Source: Apus apus
Taxonomy: Eukaryota; Chordata; Aves; Apodiformes; Apodidae
Assembly (NCBI RefSeq): GCF_020740795.1
Contig: NC_067282.1
Coordinates: 34,627,790-34,691,789, forward strand
Reading direction: 5' to 3'
Length of the DNA: 64,000 nucleotides
Below the pieces are notes generated by a model. That model saw only the letters and a program-made list of their open reading frames with translations, had not been told where the DNA came from and did no database searches. How positions within the stretch are numbered: the first letter of the stretch is position 1; every line of letters begins with the position of its first letter. Both the position numbers and the translations under genes were made by a program. Below, one piece after another: positions 23,116 to 36,614 of this stretch.

Positions 23116-26100
23116 AATATTATATTATTACTTAGTATATCCAATTGAGTCTATAAATATTTAACATCAAATAAATAATTTATTTCTCAGTAAGATCCAA
23201 ATTTTCTCTTATTCAAGGTGTGTAACACACCTTTTGCTTCTCAGTAAGAGCTGGTAAAATTGATATACTTCATGATTGCCTTAATTCTCATTAATAGTAT
23301 TTTATTTTAAAAATAGCCCAATTTATGTCAATGAATACCTGTGGAGTAAAGTGTTACTTAGTGACTATGAGTTTCAGACTAACCTAAAATGACCAGGAGC
23401 TGAAGAAAATATTACCTGATAGGTGTAAGAGTGGTGTAATCTTACCTCTCATTTAGTGACTTCTGTTACCCGTTAGTCACACAGTTTAACAACTTGTGTT
23501 TACTCACTACTGTGTAGCATACAGCTACATGCTATGATTGCATGAGTTACCTATATGAATCAATTAACTTCTTCATTGCCATAAAATGAAATAATTTAAA
23601 CATGTATGCTTATATATATGTATAAATTTTTGGATGGATAGCCAGGGATGCAGTACACTTCCACAGACCATTTGTGTTTTGATGTGCACATGAGGTTGAT
23701 GTGGATGAAGAGCAGTGTTTAGCAACATACTAGGAAGCCAGAATAGACACACTTTAGCATGCTTAATTTCTTTTACCTCCAGGAATCATATTCTAAGCAT
23801 ACTTTAGAAACAGTGCTTTCAAATACAAGTAAGTTAAAAATATGTAAATATAGACTTATTGACAGATTCAAAATTTAATATGAGCTTTGAATCACTTAAG
23901 GTCCAAACTATGTTTTTGGAAACTCTGCATGGCTGAAAGAAGATTTCTGTTCACTATACACCTTAAAGGCTACTAGACAAATTCTGTTTGTCTTATTCTG
24001 GTGAGTAAATCAAGCTGACATACTCACCTGATGAAGAGAAACAGGATTTTGCTTTATTTTGAAGAGCAGACATTAGAGAAGTAAATACCATGTACAAACA
24101 TACATATTTATTTTCATATCTCTGCTACCAAAAAGTTCTGAGTTAATCAGTTTGCCTTTCGCTGGGTGAACAAGTTGCAGTTTCTTCTTGCAGGTTTACA
24201 ATAGACAGAAGATTGAATAAAGAGAAATATATAGTTTCCTTAAATAAATAGGTTCTATAAAAATTCCTCAATGTGATATAACAGTAGTGTAGAAAACTAT
24301 CTCCATATGCAAGGTGCATTGATAATTCTAGAGATTATTTATTATTATACTTGTGGTGCAACTTGGAGAGCTTTGTAAATATACCAGGAATAAGATGGGA
24401 GTGAATAAAGAAAACATTGGCTGCAACTTCTGCTAAACAACAGCTAAAGAAGACTGACTGTGTTGCAGTAGGTCTCAAGCTGGGAATCACCATAGCTGCT
24501 GTACTAGGCAATCCTGTAGCATTTTAAGATAAAGCACAGATAATTCGTAATACTTCAGGCACCTGATGTTTATGATGTGTCAACAGATTACTGTCAAGTC
24601 CCAGTGCAGCTTCATTGCGAGGCATTGGGTAGTACCTAAGGAGATAGAATCTTCAGGGGAAATGAAAAACGTAAGCTATATTAGTGCCGCTCTGTCTCTA
24701 GATACACTGTTCCAGGCTTTACTTTGAGAAACTTCGGCTCAGAAATGTCAAGACTGCAGAAAGAAGTCTGCAGCTGCTGCACTATAAGGAAAAGCAGTTT
24801 GCCTCACAGAAGTTGTTTGTTCTTAGTGGTTTAAATTCCTGTCTGAAAACAGAAGTATCAGATTTTTATTTCTCTTATCTTCTACTGCAAATGAGGAGTA
24901 GTATTTTCTCTCTCACTAGAGCTAGTAGAAGTTAATATTTTGCACCAAGAGGATAATGGGGCAATTCTACATGTTTGCAGGTTTGTACTTAGTAATTCTC
25001 AACATATCACAGCTCCATATTCTAGGGCTGTGTGCAAGGACACTAAATTGTCAGCAGATGAAACTTCAAAACTGGCTAAGATGCATGATAGTAGATTTTA
25101 CAGTGTTTTGATGTCTTAAAAATATCTATTGTGAATGTTTGCATTGTGTAAATATGGTCTGCAAGTTAGTATGATTTTGTGTTACATTTTTCTGTAGCTT
25201 TAGTTTTACTTATTCAGAGAAGTCAATACCATGTATTGACTCACCTGTGTAAGAATTCCAAGGCAGGATCTTTTCTATATTTTCATGAAACATTATTTAA
25301 CTTTTCATCAAGATACACTGCATAGTACTTTGACACAAATTACATATATTTTAGGACCAGGTCTGGCAACATACTTCTCACTATGGCATCTGCCCTGGCT
25401 GCTGAAATACACAGAGGAAGCAGAATTGGGCTTCTGTTTTGTGTAACATCTACTCTGGTCTTGAACTCCTTGCCGGTATTGTTTATGGCAATATTATTTC
25501 AAAAGGATCATTCCTAATATATAGGTCCATCTGAGATCTAAAGAACTTTCCAAGATGAAATGCTGTAATATAAAACACTAAAAATAATTTTTAAAAAAAG
25601 GAAAATTGAAGAATCTGAAGTAGAAGCTTGATATTATGAGAAACAAACTTATATTGCCAGAATAGAAATTCTCATTAAGCAATAACTTAAGAATAATAAA
25701 ATCTCCATAGAACTGACTGCTTTATAAAATACAAGAGTTACAGAATGTTGGTGTGATTAAAATAACATATGTGAAATAAATAATGCAGGATTTACTGGAT
25801 CACAGCTCTCTATGGCTCTGGAATTTGTCTGAGCTAGGTGCTCACTGTCACTACCTAATCTTAAATAGGAAAATCCACACAAATTTGTGATTACCAGTGC
25901 AATTTTAATGACTGATCCTTTGAAGAGTTATCTTTTAACAGTAGATTTGTCAGGTTTCTGCTATCTTTACTCACATTGATGAATAGGCCTGTTCTTACTT
26001 GTATTTCAGTCAATAGCATAATTTTGACTTAATGATTTCAGTGTTTCAAGAGTAAATTGTGACTAAGAGCCTTACAAAGTACAGCTAGGAATAGTATGAC

Positions 26101-29100
26101 AGGATCCTTTATTTTTAGGTTTTCAGTGTTTTGTGTTGTTTTCTTATAGCTCTTTACAAACAGGTTTTTTTTGTAAAAATATATTTTCATCTTTTCATAT
26201 ATTTTAGGTGTGCATTATTCTTAAAATTCAGCAAATATTGTTACATGGAAAGTTATCATTAGTACATGTGAAATATTTACAAATATCACTTGGCATTAAG
26301 AAAGCATAGATATAACCTGGCTTCTCTAAGGAGGCAAAAATGTCATTAAAAAATAAACTTCTTCCAAGTTGCCACACCTGGCTGTAAACCAGTTAGAATT
26401 TTACTTTTAAATGAAAATAATGAAATAGTAATCATTTCCCCAGCATTTTTTCTTTCCTTTCACTTTTTTCCTTCTCAGAAAAGATTAATATACTGGCTAA
26501 TATTTACAGATACATTTTTAAAGATCCTGCTTGATTTATATTTCTTTCATTGTTTCTGCAAAAATTAAAATGCCTCGTCAAATTAATTATAGGTTTTGCT
26601 ATGCAAGACATTTTGCATATAAAAAGTCTATGTATATGGATTGTTGTTTTCTTTCTGAAGAAAACATACAGGATCTATGGCAGAGTTCTTGAGACACTTC
26701 TTCAAGACTGAGGAGTGCCTGCATGTATAAAGAAAAGACATTTTGACAGTAGTATTAGTATTTTCCAACAGGTAAGAATTTTTTTGGTGAAAAGAACTTA
26801 AACAATGGTTTGTCGACCAGAGCAGAAACACAGCTCTGTTTTTATCATTAAAAGTATAGAAGCAATCCTTTGATGTCAGAAGGTCAGAGTAGAGCAATTG
26901 GGACAAATTTTTGCAGCAAATAGCCTGAGAGCTTTATACTTTCAGTTGTATCTGTACTTCAGCTGTAAGAAGAGTAGTGGTGAAATTAATGCTAAAAGGT
27001 TCAAAAGCATAGGAAAGAAGAGAAACTCTCACAGGACTGCAGGCTCTTACCTAATCTAGGGGAAAAAAAAAAAAATACTAAGAAGAGACTGGAAAAATTA
27101 TTTTGAGGAGAAGTTCCTGGAGTTTAAGTGTTTCATTTGTTATGTTTTTAAGGGGGCAACAAGGAGATTGACTAGTGGTTGCTGCTTTTGCTGATATGAT
27201 GAGATGAAATGCAGTAGTGCACAACCTGCCATAAATCTTATCCAGGGTGTACTCTAAGTTCTAGAAATGTATTTGTCATGGTCTTTTTAGCGCAACCTTT
27301 GTTTTTAGTCTGCTGTAGACATTTTTCTTTTTTTTTTTTCCACAGAAGAAGATTCTGGATTAATTACTGCAAATCCTATGAGTAAGAAAAAAATGGATAA
27401 ATTATTAAGCATTTTAGATAAAATACTCAGTATTAAGTACTACATTCAAGAACAAGAAAATTCATATGAATGTCCCTGTTAATTAGGATATTAGGCAGTG
27501 CTTTAAATAACCTCCTTGAACAGTCATATATTTTCTATCTAAATCCCAAAGGCTGCTGAGACAATTCCTGCTTATTAAGGCCACATGAGAAACATTTCTT
27601 TCTTCTGAATTTCTTTCACAAGTTAATGTTGTTAACCGTGCAGAAAGGATAGCATAAGATCAGTTCATCTTTCACTTACTTGAGATGAGAAGACGGCTCC
27701 TTTTTTGGTGCTGTGTCCTCAAGAATTTGTGAGTTCCTCTACATATAAAGATATTATTGCATAGTTTCAGCCCATTATTAGTATTGGTTGTACTGAACAG
27801 CATAAAGGTCGATTTGCTTCACACTTTTGTGCAGTGAGGGGATATCTCCTCTTTCAGCCCTCAAGACAACCAGTCCTATGGTGATCTATTTTCAGTTTAG
27901 TATTCTGTAAGTGATCTAGGCAAGTAAAATATTTCAAATTAACAGTATTTTATTTTAGCCATGGACCTTTCTACTGACATTGTGATATATGTATAAGATC
28001 AGTGTTCCTCTGGTTCATAAAATACTTTTACCTGTAACAGAAAACTTTCTAATCTCATCCCATTCCCTGCTGGGTGGTTGTGTGCTGCAGTCTCCATGGC
28101 ATGCCAAAGCAGGACTCAAAATGGGAAAGGAAAAGCCTTGTTACAAGATACAAATGCACAATTTCAGCTGTGTGGGTGGGACCTCTGATCGATGCATTGT
28201 AAGTTCTTGCAGTGATAGACATGCAAAATTGGTTTCAGGCAGTGTTTCAGACCATCTATTGATATATGTGTGACACGCTTGTATTTGCCTGTACTAGTTC
28301 TAGTGACACTATGATTACTGGTATTTGCAGTCCTTGCCCTGGAACACTTCCAGGCAATTTTATTGTATCGAAATGGTTCTTACAGTTCATTGAACATCCA
28401 GGATAACACTGCTGAATATGATTGGCGCGTTTGCATATATTTATTCCAAAAAAATCAGGCAGTTAAACTGCATAATTATGGGAAACCGAATCATAACAAT
28501 AAAAGACCATTTAAGTTAACAAGCTTTGTGATCAAAGGATAAATACAGGTTGGATAAATGAGACTCTAGATGTGACTAATCTACACAAATAGGCTTTGGT
28601 CTGAGTAGAGGAAAATAATATATTAAAATAATCTAAAGGTACTAAAAAAGAGTTCTACTTCAGTACTTCTATAATGTCTAGTTTTATTTCATCATATTTT
28701 TAACATTTCTACTCAATAAAAGTAGCTGCGTTCAGTGATAAACTACTTTTATGTTGTTTCATGTGTTGATTAACAATGTTTATAGTGCAAAGAAAATCTA
28801 AACTATTAAGTAAACAAAAGTAACATCATAAGTTTTCATTCTAGTTCGAATGTGTCTTCTGTCAAAAACCTTAAACATATTTTAATGTCTTAATTTTAAA
28901 ATTTTTAATGTTGCAATGTTTTTTGATTGATTTTTAATTAAAGAAAAACATTAAAGGGAACATTTAAAGGACAATTTCTTGTTTACTGTCTTTATCAGCA
29001 GAGAGCAGCCTTTGTAGTGTTTGAAAGCTGGTGCATTAAAAATCAATTTCAAGTCTTCAAAGCTATAAACTCTTGCTCGCTTTGTAGATATATACTGGTT

Positions 29101-32100
29101 TTAAGCTCACTGGAAGCACACTTGACAATTGAATTAAAAACAAAAGGTAAATAATAGCTTCATCAAAATTTGAAGGATTTTAATGTATTTTTAATAATAG
29201 CTAAAGGATTTTTTATACAGAGAAGACATGTGAATCACAATTCATAGCTTTTAAATGCGTAATTTGTTCCTAAAGACAGTTATATGTATTATTTTATTAA
29301 TAGAATTTTGTTTCAGACTTCTTTTGGTGTTATTCTGTTGTTTTTAATGAATGCTGTGATTCAAACACAGAACCTGTCAGTCAGTTTCTTTACTTATTAT
29401 ATTTCTGTCTTATTCTTTGCTGATTGCTAAGCAACCACTTATGGTTAAGATTGTTTAGCTACAACTCAGTTTAAAAAAAAAAAGGTAAGCTGAAGTGGGT
29501 TAAATACATTTTTTATTAATTCTTAATGAAAATATTTAAATTCTATAGAATTCCAAAGGTGACAAAAAAACCCAAAAAAAGTTTTAATGATACTCCTCAG
29601 ATTCAGCACTTGTGCTTTGTTCCTAGTGGTATTCATGAAAAGATTGCTTTTTCACAAATATATAAAGAGCAGGATCATGTCCTTAACTGGTACATAAGTA
29701 ATTTCAAGACCTACGAAAACTAACTTATATATGTATAATTGCATTTCTTTCCAGGCACGGTCCTTAAAACATGAATTCAGTGGTTATTTTAATTTAGGTC
29801 AATAGCACCACTGAATTAAATAGATCAGTTACAGGAATGAAGTTACTGATGTGTGTAAGCATGTGCAGAATTCAGCCTAGAATCTGTGAGACTGTGTTAG
29901 CTGAACTGCTCCCTGTTTCTTCTCTCATTCACTTTAAAAACACTGCAAAGCTGCAAGGCTGTTCATTTCACTTAGCATCAAGCTGCATTCTACTACTCTG
30001 CTGAGATAGTCCTGATGTCTGAATATTTGATATTTTTGCTTTTTTGCATGGACTTGGGTAATTTGATATGTAGATTTGAAGATCATAAAAAACAATCCTG
30101 CTTTGATGATCATGGGCAAGATTACCAGCCACTGTTGTAAAGTATTAAGTCTGTTCTTTTCTGATCTCTTCATCATTTCAGTGGATCAAATGACATTAAG
30201 AATATAGTGGAATTTAGAGTGCTTGGGAAATAATGAATTTAAAGGCCTTTTAAAAATGGCAACCATGAAGCCTCAGAAACTATTTAGATTTCTAGACTGT
30301 ATGTGAGAAAATATAACCACGTGTAGGAATACATTTGTGGAGATACATAGGTAAGAGAGCAGCATGGCTTCAAAATAATCATCTAGCTGGTGAAAAGGCA
30401 AAAGACTGAAGTGCATCTATTTTTTTTCTAATATTGTGTATGATCTGTAGGTACCTGTGTAACATTGTTTTGGAAGATGCTGTCAATCTGCACCTTTTGC
30501 TGCAACCTTGGAAGCGTCAAATTTAGAGACAGATGTTGTCATATTCTTTTTCCTGAGGCAAGAGTATAAGAAGGAAGAACCTCATTTTCCACTTCACAGT
30601 AAAAGTTATACATCTTAAAACTGTATCCCCCTATCAAACTTCAGGATTGAGAGTAATGATGAAAAGGAGGTGTAAGTCATGTGACACGTGAGAATAATCA
30701 GAACTCAATTGCTTCCATCAGCTGTGTTAGGTATTAAAAAGCACACCATAATTTACATCTTGTAGCTCTGAGGCAAGGAACCTATCCGTCAGCTTTGTAG
30801 CCATCAGGTGAAAAAGAGGCAAACCCAAAATCTTAAGTGTTATTTCTTTCAATGCATAGTCTTCATTTTTTCTAAATCTGTAAATGTATTTTGCCTGTTT
30901 AAACCACCTGTAGCTTCTTTTCAGGCCGAACAAGATATAGTATGGCAAGGGGCAGGAGTAACCAGGTGAATTTTAGTATCATTCATTAGCCACTATATAT
31001 ACAATCCTTTCCAACAGCGTATGCTTCATTATTGCAATAATGTGATAGTAAAGAAATAATAATTCCTTTGAATGTGAAATAACTATCTTAAAGACTTTCT
31101 TGTGCTCAATTATTTCAAACAAGCTTCCAGGATACTGAAGAAAACATTAATTTCAATTCATTTAAAATAAATGTAGACCATACACACTTTTCTCTTCATC
31201 CCCTGATACTGGCAAATGAACCTTAGGAACAAGTAGTTAGATTTCCAGATTTTGACCTACTTGTTAGTCTACTTGCATGGAAGCAAAGCAAGAGAAAGCT
31301 GTTTCTCTTAAGCAAATGTAAGCTTCAGGAATTTTGGCAAATATCTTTATCTAAAGATAAATTGCTCGCAGTCATGCTGGTCTTTCTGATACCAGTAAAC
31401 GAAGAAATAGCCGTATAAGTTGAATAGCTATGGGAGGAGAAGAGTTTATTTAAAGGAAAGATTTTGTTCTGATTTAAATTTTTGAGCCATAAGTTTTCTA
31501 CAGTATTTTATAATAAGAAAATTACATAGCAATTTGGGTTAGAATGCAAGCCCAGTTCCCCATCTCAAAACCCAATTTGTTACTACCTGTGGCTATTTCT
31601 ATTAAAAAAAGAAACATAATTACTACAAGTCTCAGCAGTCTAAGAGTAAATTTTTGCAATTACAATACCTCCCTTGGGCAGATGTGTGAAAATGGCAGAT
31701 TAATTCCTGCCAGTATCTGTCTACTCCTTGAACATTCTTAAGGTTGCTGGTAGCTTGGTTTATCATTATATTGGTGCTGTTTCTTATGTTGTGGTTAAGG
31801 ATAAAGCAATAATCCTATTATCATTCTTTTGGAATAGAGCTCTGTACCATTACCTTGGGAAGTCTCTACACTGAAGCTTGATGCACAAGGTTCTAGCAGT
31901 AAGATGCTAATTCTACTTTCATGGAAAGTGGATGACTTGGACTTCACCAGAGCATATTTCAGAAGGGCATTTTGTATTTATTTGCTTTATGCCTGAGAAG
32001 ATTTAAACAAAAACAACCAACAAACAGAAGTTTACCCATTCTTAGGAACTTGTGTTAAAGTTAATAAGGTTGCATGTGAATTGAAGGCCAGATAGTAGTC

Positions 32101-33223
32101 CCTTAGTGTTGTATGGCACAATAGTATGTTTATTTAGAAAGAGGCTCCTGTAAGTTAAAATGTTCCTGAAGTTATGTAAACCAATACCTTTCTATGGAAA
32201 TAAGCTAATTCATCTCCTACTGAGCTTTTCTAATTGCAAACAAGTTTTGAGGGCATGTGTGTAGAAGAATTGCGTGCAAAAGCTCCACTCCTGGAGATTT
32301 CTGTCTGCAGCTAAGCACCTAACTCCATGTTGAGTTCCAGTGAAGTTGGTAGTTGGTGTGGCTTCATGTGGGCTCATGATCCACCTGCAGGGAGCAGCAT
32401 TAGTCCGTGTTACACACCATCCAGTTTGAATATTCAGGAAGAGCAGTATCAACAATCACAAGTTATTTTTTTCCCTTTGCATGGGTTTTTGTTTGAAATT
32501 TCTTGTGCTGCACCTGTTGTATATTTGTTTCCCATTTTGAAAGAAGCTTCCCCTGACACACACTTCTGAATGTTGACTTGGGGACTTCTGTGATGTGGAC
32601 ATTATCTAGACAAGGTTGCATTTAACTCTTTTCTTTGAAAGTTCATTAATGAAAAAAAAAATAATTAAAATATATATGCATCCTTCAGTTGCCATGGCAT
32701 GCATTCTATTTGCAAAATCTTCTCACATGTTGAATGAGCATGCTGCTAATTAGATATAGAGGTAAAATCATAAGTTAATCACTGAATTCTAACTAGACAC
32801 TCAGTCAAATATTGACATTCATGTACAGTCTCCCTGTTCCTCGTGAAACTTAACAGCAGTGTTCTCGAAGTTGACAAACCAACACTGGTTTGGAACTTTT
32901 GAAGAAGAGTTTTCCTGATAGAGCAAACTGTAATGAGAGGGGTAATCTAGAATTTCTATGTTTTTTCCCCCCAGACTGTTGAGAATTTACAGGTCAAGGA
33001 CATCCCTTAAATACCTATGAGCTCACAATTGCCCACGGAGATTCCTCGATAAGTGGGTGTTGTGTTCAATAGGAGATGATGCTATCAGGAAAGTTATTGT
33101 TTGGTTTTTTTTTTTGCTTGTTCTGAATCAACTTCATATAGAGACCTGTATGAAGTCATTGCAGTGGGTTAACACTGAAGTGACAGAGCTGTGGATGGTT
33201 ATACAAAGCCCTATAACCAAAAG

Positions 33224-33226
<3 letters not shown>

Positions 33227-33254
<28 letters not shown>
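33227..33254. repeat. T28 homopolymer
   Basis: 28 consecutive T between GGCC and CCCC. It has the same length and 3' C-run as the tract at 12923-12950. Confidence 0.9.
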
Positions 33255-34755
33255 CCCCTGCACAAGCCTACTTGACTACTGCTACTATATTCATGGTGTA
33301 TTCAATCAAACTTTCTGTTTTATGAGGTACCTCATCATAGACACATGACTGTTATGACTTTAAAATATATTTAGGGATAGAACTTCTTGCTAAATTTGTG
33401 CAAGCCTAAATTATTTATCTTATGTCACAAATAATAAATCAACTCATCACCATTTTACAGCTGAAAATCTCCTTGCACAGGCATGTGAGGCCGTAAAGTT
33501 TGATGATCTACTATTCTGTCATAAATTCAGCCATTATTTTGGCAGCATATTTAGTGGCGTGTCTTTTTCTAGTGCTAAGAGGAAATAATTATGCCAAGGC
33601 ATTTGTGTCAAAGTAGGGCTTTGTATTTGGTCACAAAATGTTTAGAGAATACTTTGTTGGAGATTTTTAACAAAATGTTGAAATAAATAGATAAATGACC
33701 AAAATGAGAAATTGGGCAGAAGGTCATAATGTAAGTTTTAACATCTGTGGTGTTTTTCTTAATTCCCAAGAAATGTAAAAGAATCATTGCTTTTCTGGGG
33801 AATGGTTTAGGAAGAGGAAGGTGATAAGATTGTAGCTTTAAAGAAAAGGAGGTGATCTAGATTTATCTCTGTTCTTCTGATTGTCACTAGGGAGAAAATT
33901 TCAGAGTTCCTCTTTATGTGTGTTTTCTGTGCAGGCAATGTGCCTTCAGAATCAAGTCCTGCTCTGTCTTTGTTGCAAACTTTTTTTTCACTCTGTAGGG
34001 AAGAAACATAGAACTAGAGTCTTTTACCATATACAGTGTTTGCTGCCTAGCTGATCACTGTTCCCCGTCACTGCTGTTACAAATCTGTTTAAATGCTGTC
34101 CATAGAGAAGACCGTATGCTGGGATAAAGGGATATTACATTTGCTTCTGCTTGTTTTCTATCACTATTGTAATCTTCTTCCTTTGCCTTTGCAGCATTCT
34201 TCCACATACAATACATCTATCTGTGGGAATGCAGCATGCTAGTAAAGAGTCGCTTATCCCGTAACTGAAGTAAGCAGGCTGATCCAAGGGCTATTCAAAC
34301 CAATTTGAAAACATCCATTGATTACAGTGCACCTCAGGTCAATGGCTTATGGGAGTTTTATTGCTGCCTTTAGTGAGAATATGGGTTGGACAGATGAAGG
34401 TAAACATAGTGGATGTTAAGACAAACTTAAGTTTTAAAATATGTAGTGTCTCTGTTTCTCCTTATTAAATATTGTGAGTACAAAACATTTTGTCAGTGTT
34501 AAAAGGCCATAATTTGATCTCCTTCTTCACCATATAGTACTGCAGGGTATATAAGCTTTTATCTGTTCAGAAAATATTTGTGGCATGTTGCTCTCAGAAA
34601 CAAGAAAGCAGCAGTGGTAAGAAAAGGACAATTTCTACAAAACTCACTGGCTTCAGTGAGAATTCTTGCTGAGTAAGAGTTTTCAGATATATCTCAAAAA
34701 TTAAAATTAAAAGACAGGAGCTCTCAACTGCACTGCAGAATCTGTGTATGAAGGA

Positions 34756-34927
34756 GGAAGGAAGGAAGGAAGGAAGGAAGGAAGGAAGGAAGGAAGGAAG
34801 GAAGGAAGGAAGGAAGGAAGGAAGGAAGGAAGGAAGGAAGGAAGGAAGGAAGGAAGGAAGGAAGGAAGGAAGGAAGGAAGGAAGGAAGGAAGGAAGGAAG
34901 GAAGGAAGGAAGGAAGGAAGGAAGGAA
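34756..34927. repeat. GGAA tetranucleotide microsatellite, 43 units
   Basis: 172 bp of uninterrupted GGAA repeats in PCDH17 intron 1, followed by a G-rich purine stretch to about 34973. Open frames through it on both strands encode only tetrapeptide repeats and are not genes. GGAA is the core of ETS-family binding sites. Such a long perfect array is likely to be length-variable. Confidence 0.97.
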
Positions 34928-34929
34928 GG

Positions 34930-36169
34930 GGGAAGAGGAGAAAGGGGGGAGGGAGGGTGAGGGGCTGGGGGGGAATGGATTATAACAAGTAAATTTATAA
35001 TTACCTTACAGTTCAAGACCCTATTTTTTCCCTCTTAATTGTAATGTCTTAATTTCCAGATTCCATGTTTAAGATTGTAGATTGGAATAATAATAAAAAA
35101 AAAACCCAAACCCTAGTGCTATCAAAGATACACTCCCAAAGGTCTTGTTATTTATAGTTCATAGTATGGTATTCTTAGAATACGATGAGCATTGTGATTA
35201 GTGCAGATCTCATTCTGGATTGCTAATTGTAGTTGAGTCTGTTATGCAGTAAACATAATATTTGTTAAGAATGCTAAGGTAGACTCAACATGGTGGGAGC
35301 CATAGATAAAAGGTGCATTAAAGCATTTCAAATTCCATCATTAGGTTTCATTGCACCCACATGCTACCAGAAAATATAATTGGCAACTTGATTCATTGAC
35401 CTTTAACTGTCATTTTGGACTGTGTTTTTAAAATCCATATTTTCAAGTTAAACCTAGAGAATTAATTTAATAAGGGAATGCCCAGTGCATCTTTATACAA
35501 TTACTTCTTTTTTTTCTTTTTTTTTTCTTTTTTTTCTTAAACAAAAGGGTTTTTTAAATAGAATCAGATTTAATGGACTGTTGTATATTCTGCTAATCCA
35601 GTCAAAGTAGTTATTTAATATTGAATATGGTTAAAAGAAGCTAATGTTCAACTTCATTAAGGCTTCTATTAAATATAAGACTTGCTGAACTTCTACAGTT
35701 TCTTATGCATGAACTAGTACCTCTTATTAATTATTTCCAGGGGTTTCTGTTACACTAGAACTATATTTAAAAGCTTCAGTCCCATCAAGATTAAATAGTA
35801 CACTATAAGGGCTAAACAAGCATTTGAAATTGTGGAATGCTTCATATTTTGTTCCTAAAATGAGTTTTTTCTTTTTGCTTTTGTTTACTGGAGCAGGTAT
35901 CATCTTGTGCAGGTGGATTGGAATGCATACATCTCTTTAGTTCTCCATGTGTGGTACACAAGTAGATTGTCTTATAAAACAAGTGTTACTTAGAGCAAGT
36001 AGGAAACATAATGTGATAAATGAAGATGATTTAATGTTTTCTCAGCAATGGTAAACAATTATGCTATTCTGTCATCTGAAGTTTATGTAAAAAAAAACAA
36101 CAACAAATGAAACATGATTACATGTGCTTCTTTACACAACAGGATACATATAGAGACAGTTATGCTCTA
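34930..36169. other. Intron 1, middle part
   Basis: AT-rich sequence with a T-rich tract near 35507-35539. Nothing else recognised. Confidence 0.6.
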
Positions 36170-36614
36170 CAGAAAGGATGCGGACAGGTTGGAGAGGGTC
36201 CAGAGAAGGGCCACAAGGACAATCAGAGGACTGGCCATATGAGGAGAGGCTGAGAAAACTGGGTTTGTTCAGTCTTGAGACAATAAGGCTAGGAGAAGAC
36301 CTTATTACTATGTTCCAGTACTTAAAGAGTGTCTACCAAGAAGATGGAGATTCCTTATTTACAAGAAGTCACATGGAAAAGACAAGGGGTAATGGGCACA
36401 AGTTTCCGATTGGGCATGAGAGGTAAATTTTTCACCATGAGGACAGTCAACATTGGAAGAGTCTCCCAAAAGAAGTGGTAGATCCCCCCCATTGGACAGT
36501 CTCAGCTTGACAGTGATGAGTCATCTCATATAAACTATAGTAGTACCTAGAAAGACTGGACCAGATAATCCTTGAGGTCTCTTCCAACCTGGCATTCTAT
36601 GGTTCTATGATTCA
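36170..36614 (+). mobile_element. CR1 LINE, 5'-truncated copy
   Basis: It starts in the ORF2 C-terminal region (ggagagggtccagagaagggccac, a typical CR1 [12 protein letters not shown] stretch), runs through ylksvyq-type sequence and ends with a 3' UTR and two octamers (ATTCTATG/GTTCTATG). ORF2 is interrupted. The 3' UTR shares a block with the CR1 end at 1753-1851. Confidence 0.92.

Larger units (their letters stand above)
20073..34755. other. Intron 1, first part: no gene or dispersed repeat recognised
   Basis: About 14.7 kb of AT-rich DNA. It contains short A/T runs, an alternating TA/CA microsatellite with a palindrome near 23060-23115, and a T28 run at 33227-33254. No CR1 was noticed. Parts, such as about 28.4-29.3 kb, have the unique, AT-rich, ATTA-containing texture of conserved non-coding DNA, which only alignment can confirm. 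Confidence 0.55.

Noticed and set aside
24715..24800. MIR-like SINE core (gagaaacttcggctcagaaatgtcaag)
   Set aside because: It resembles the MIR 3' half over about 27 bp only; too short and diverged to call without a profile search.
34594..35016. 140-residue minus-strand frame and two plus-strand frames across 34744-34992
   Set aside because: They translate only the GGAA repeat (repeating PSFL or KEGR units).
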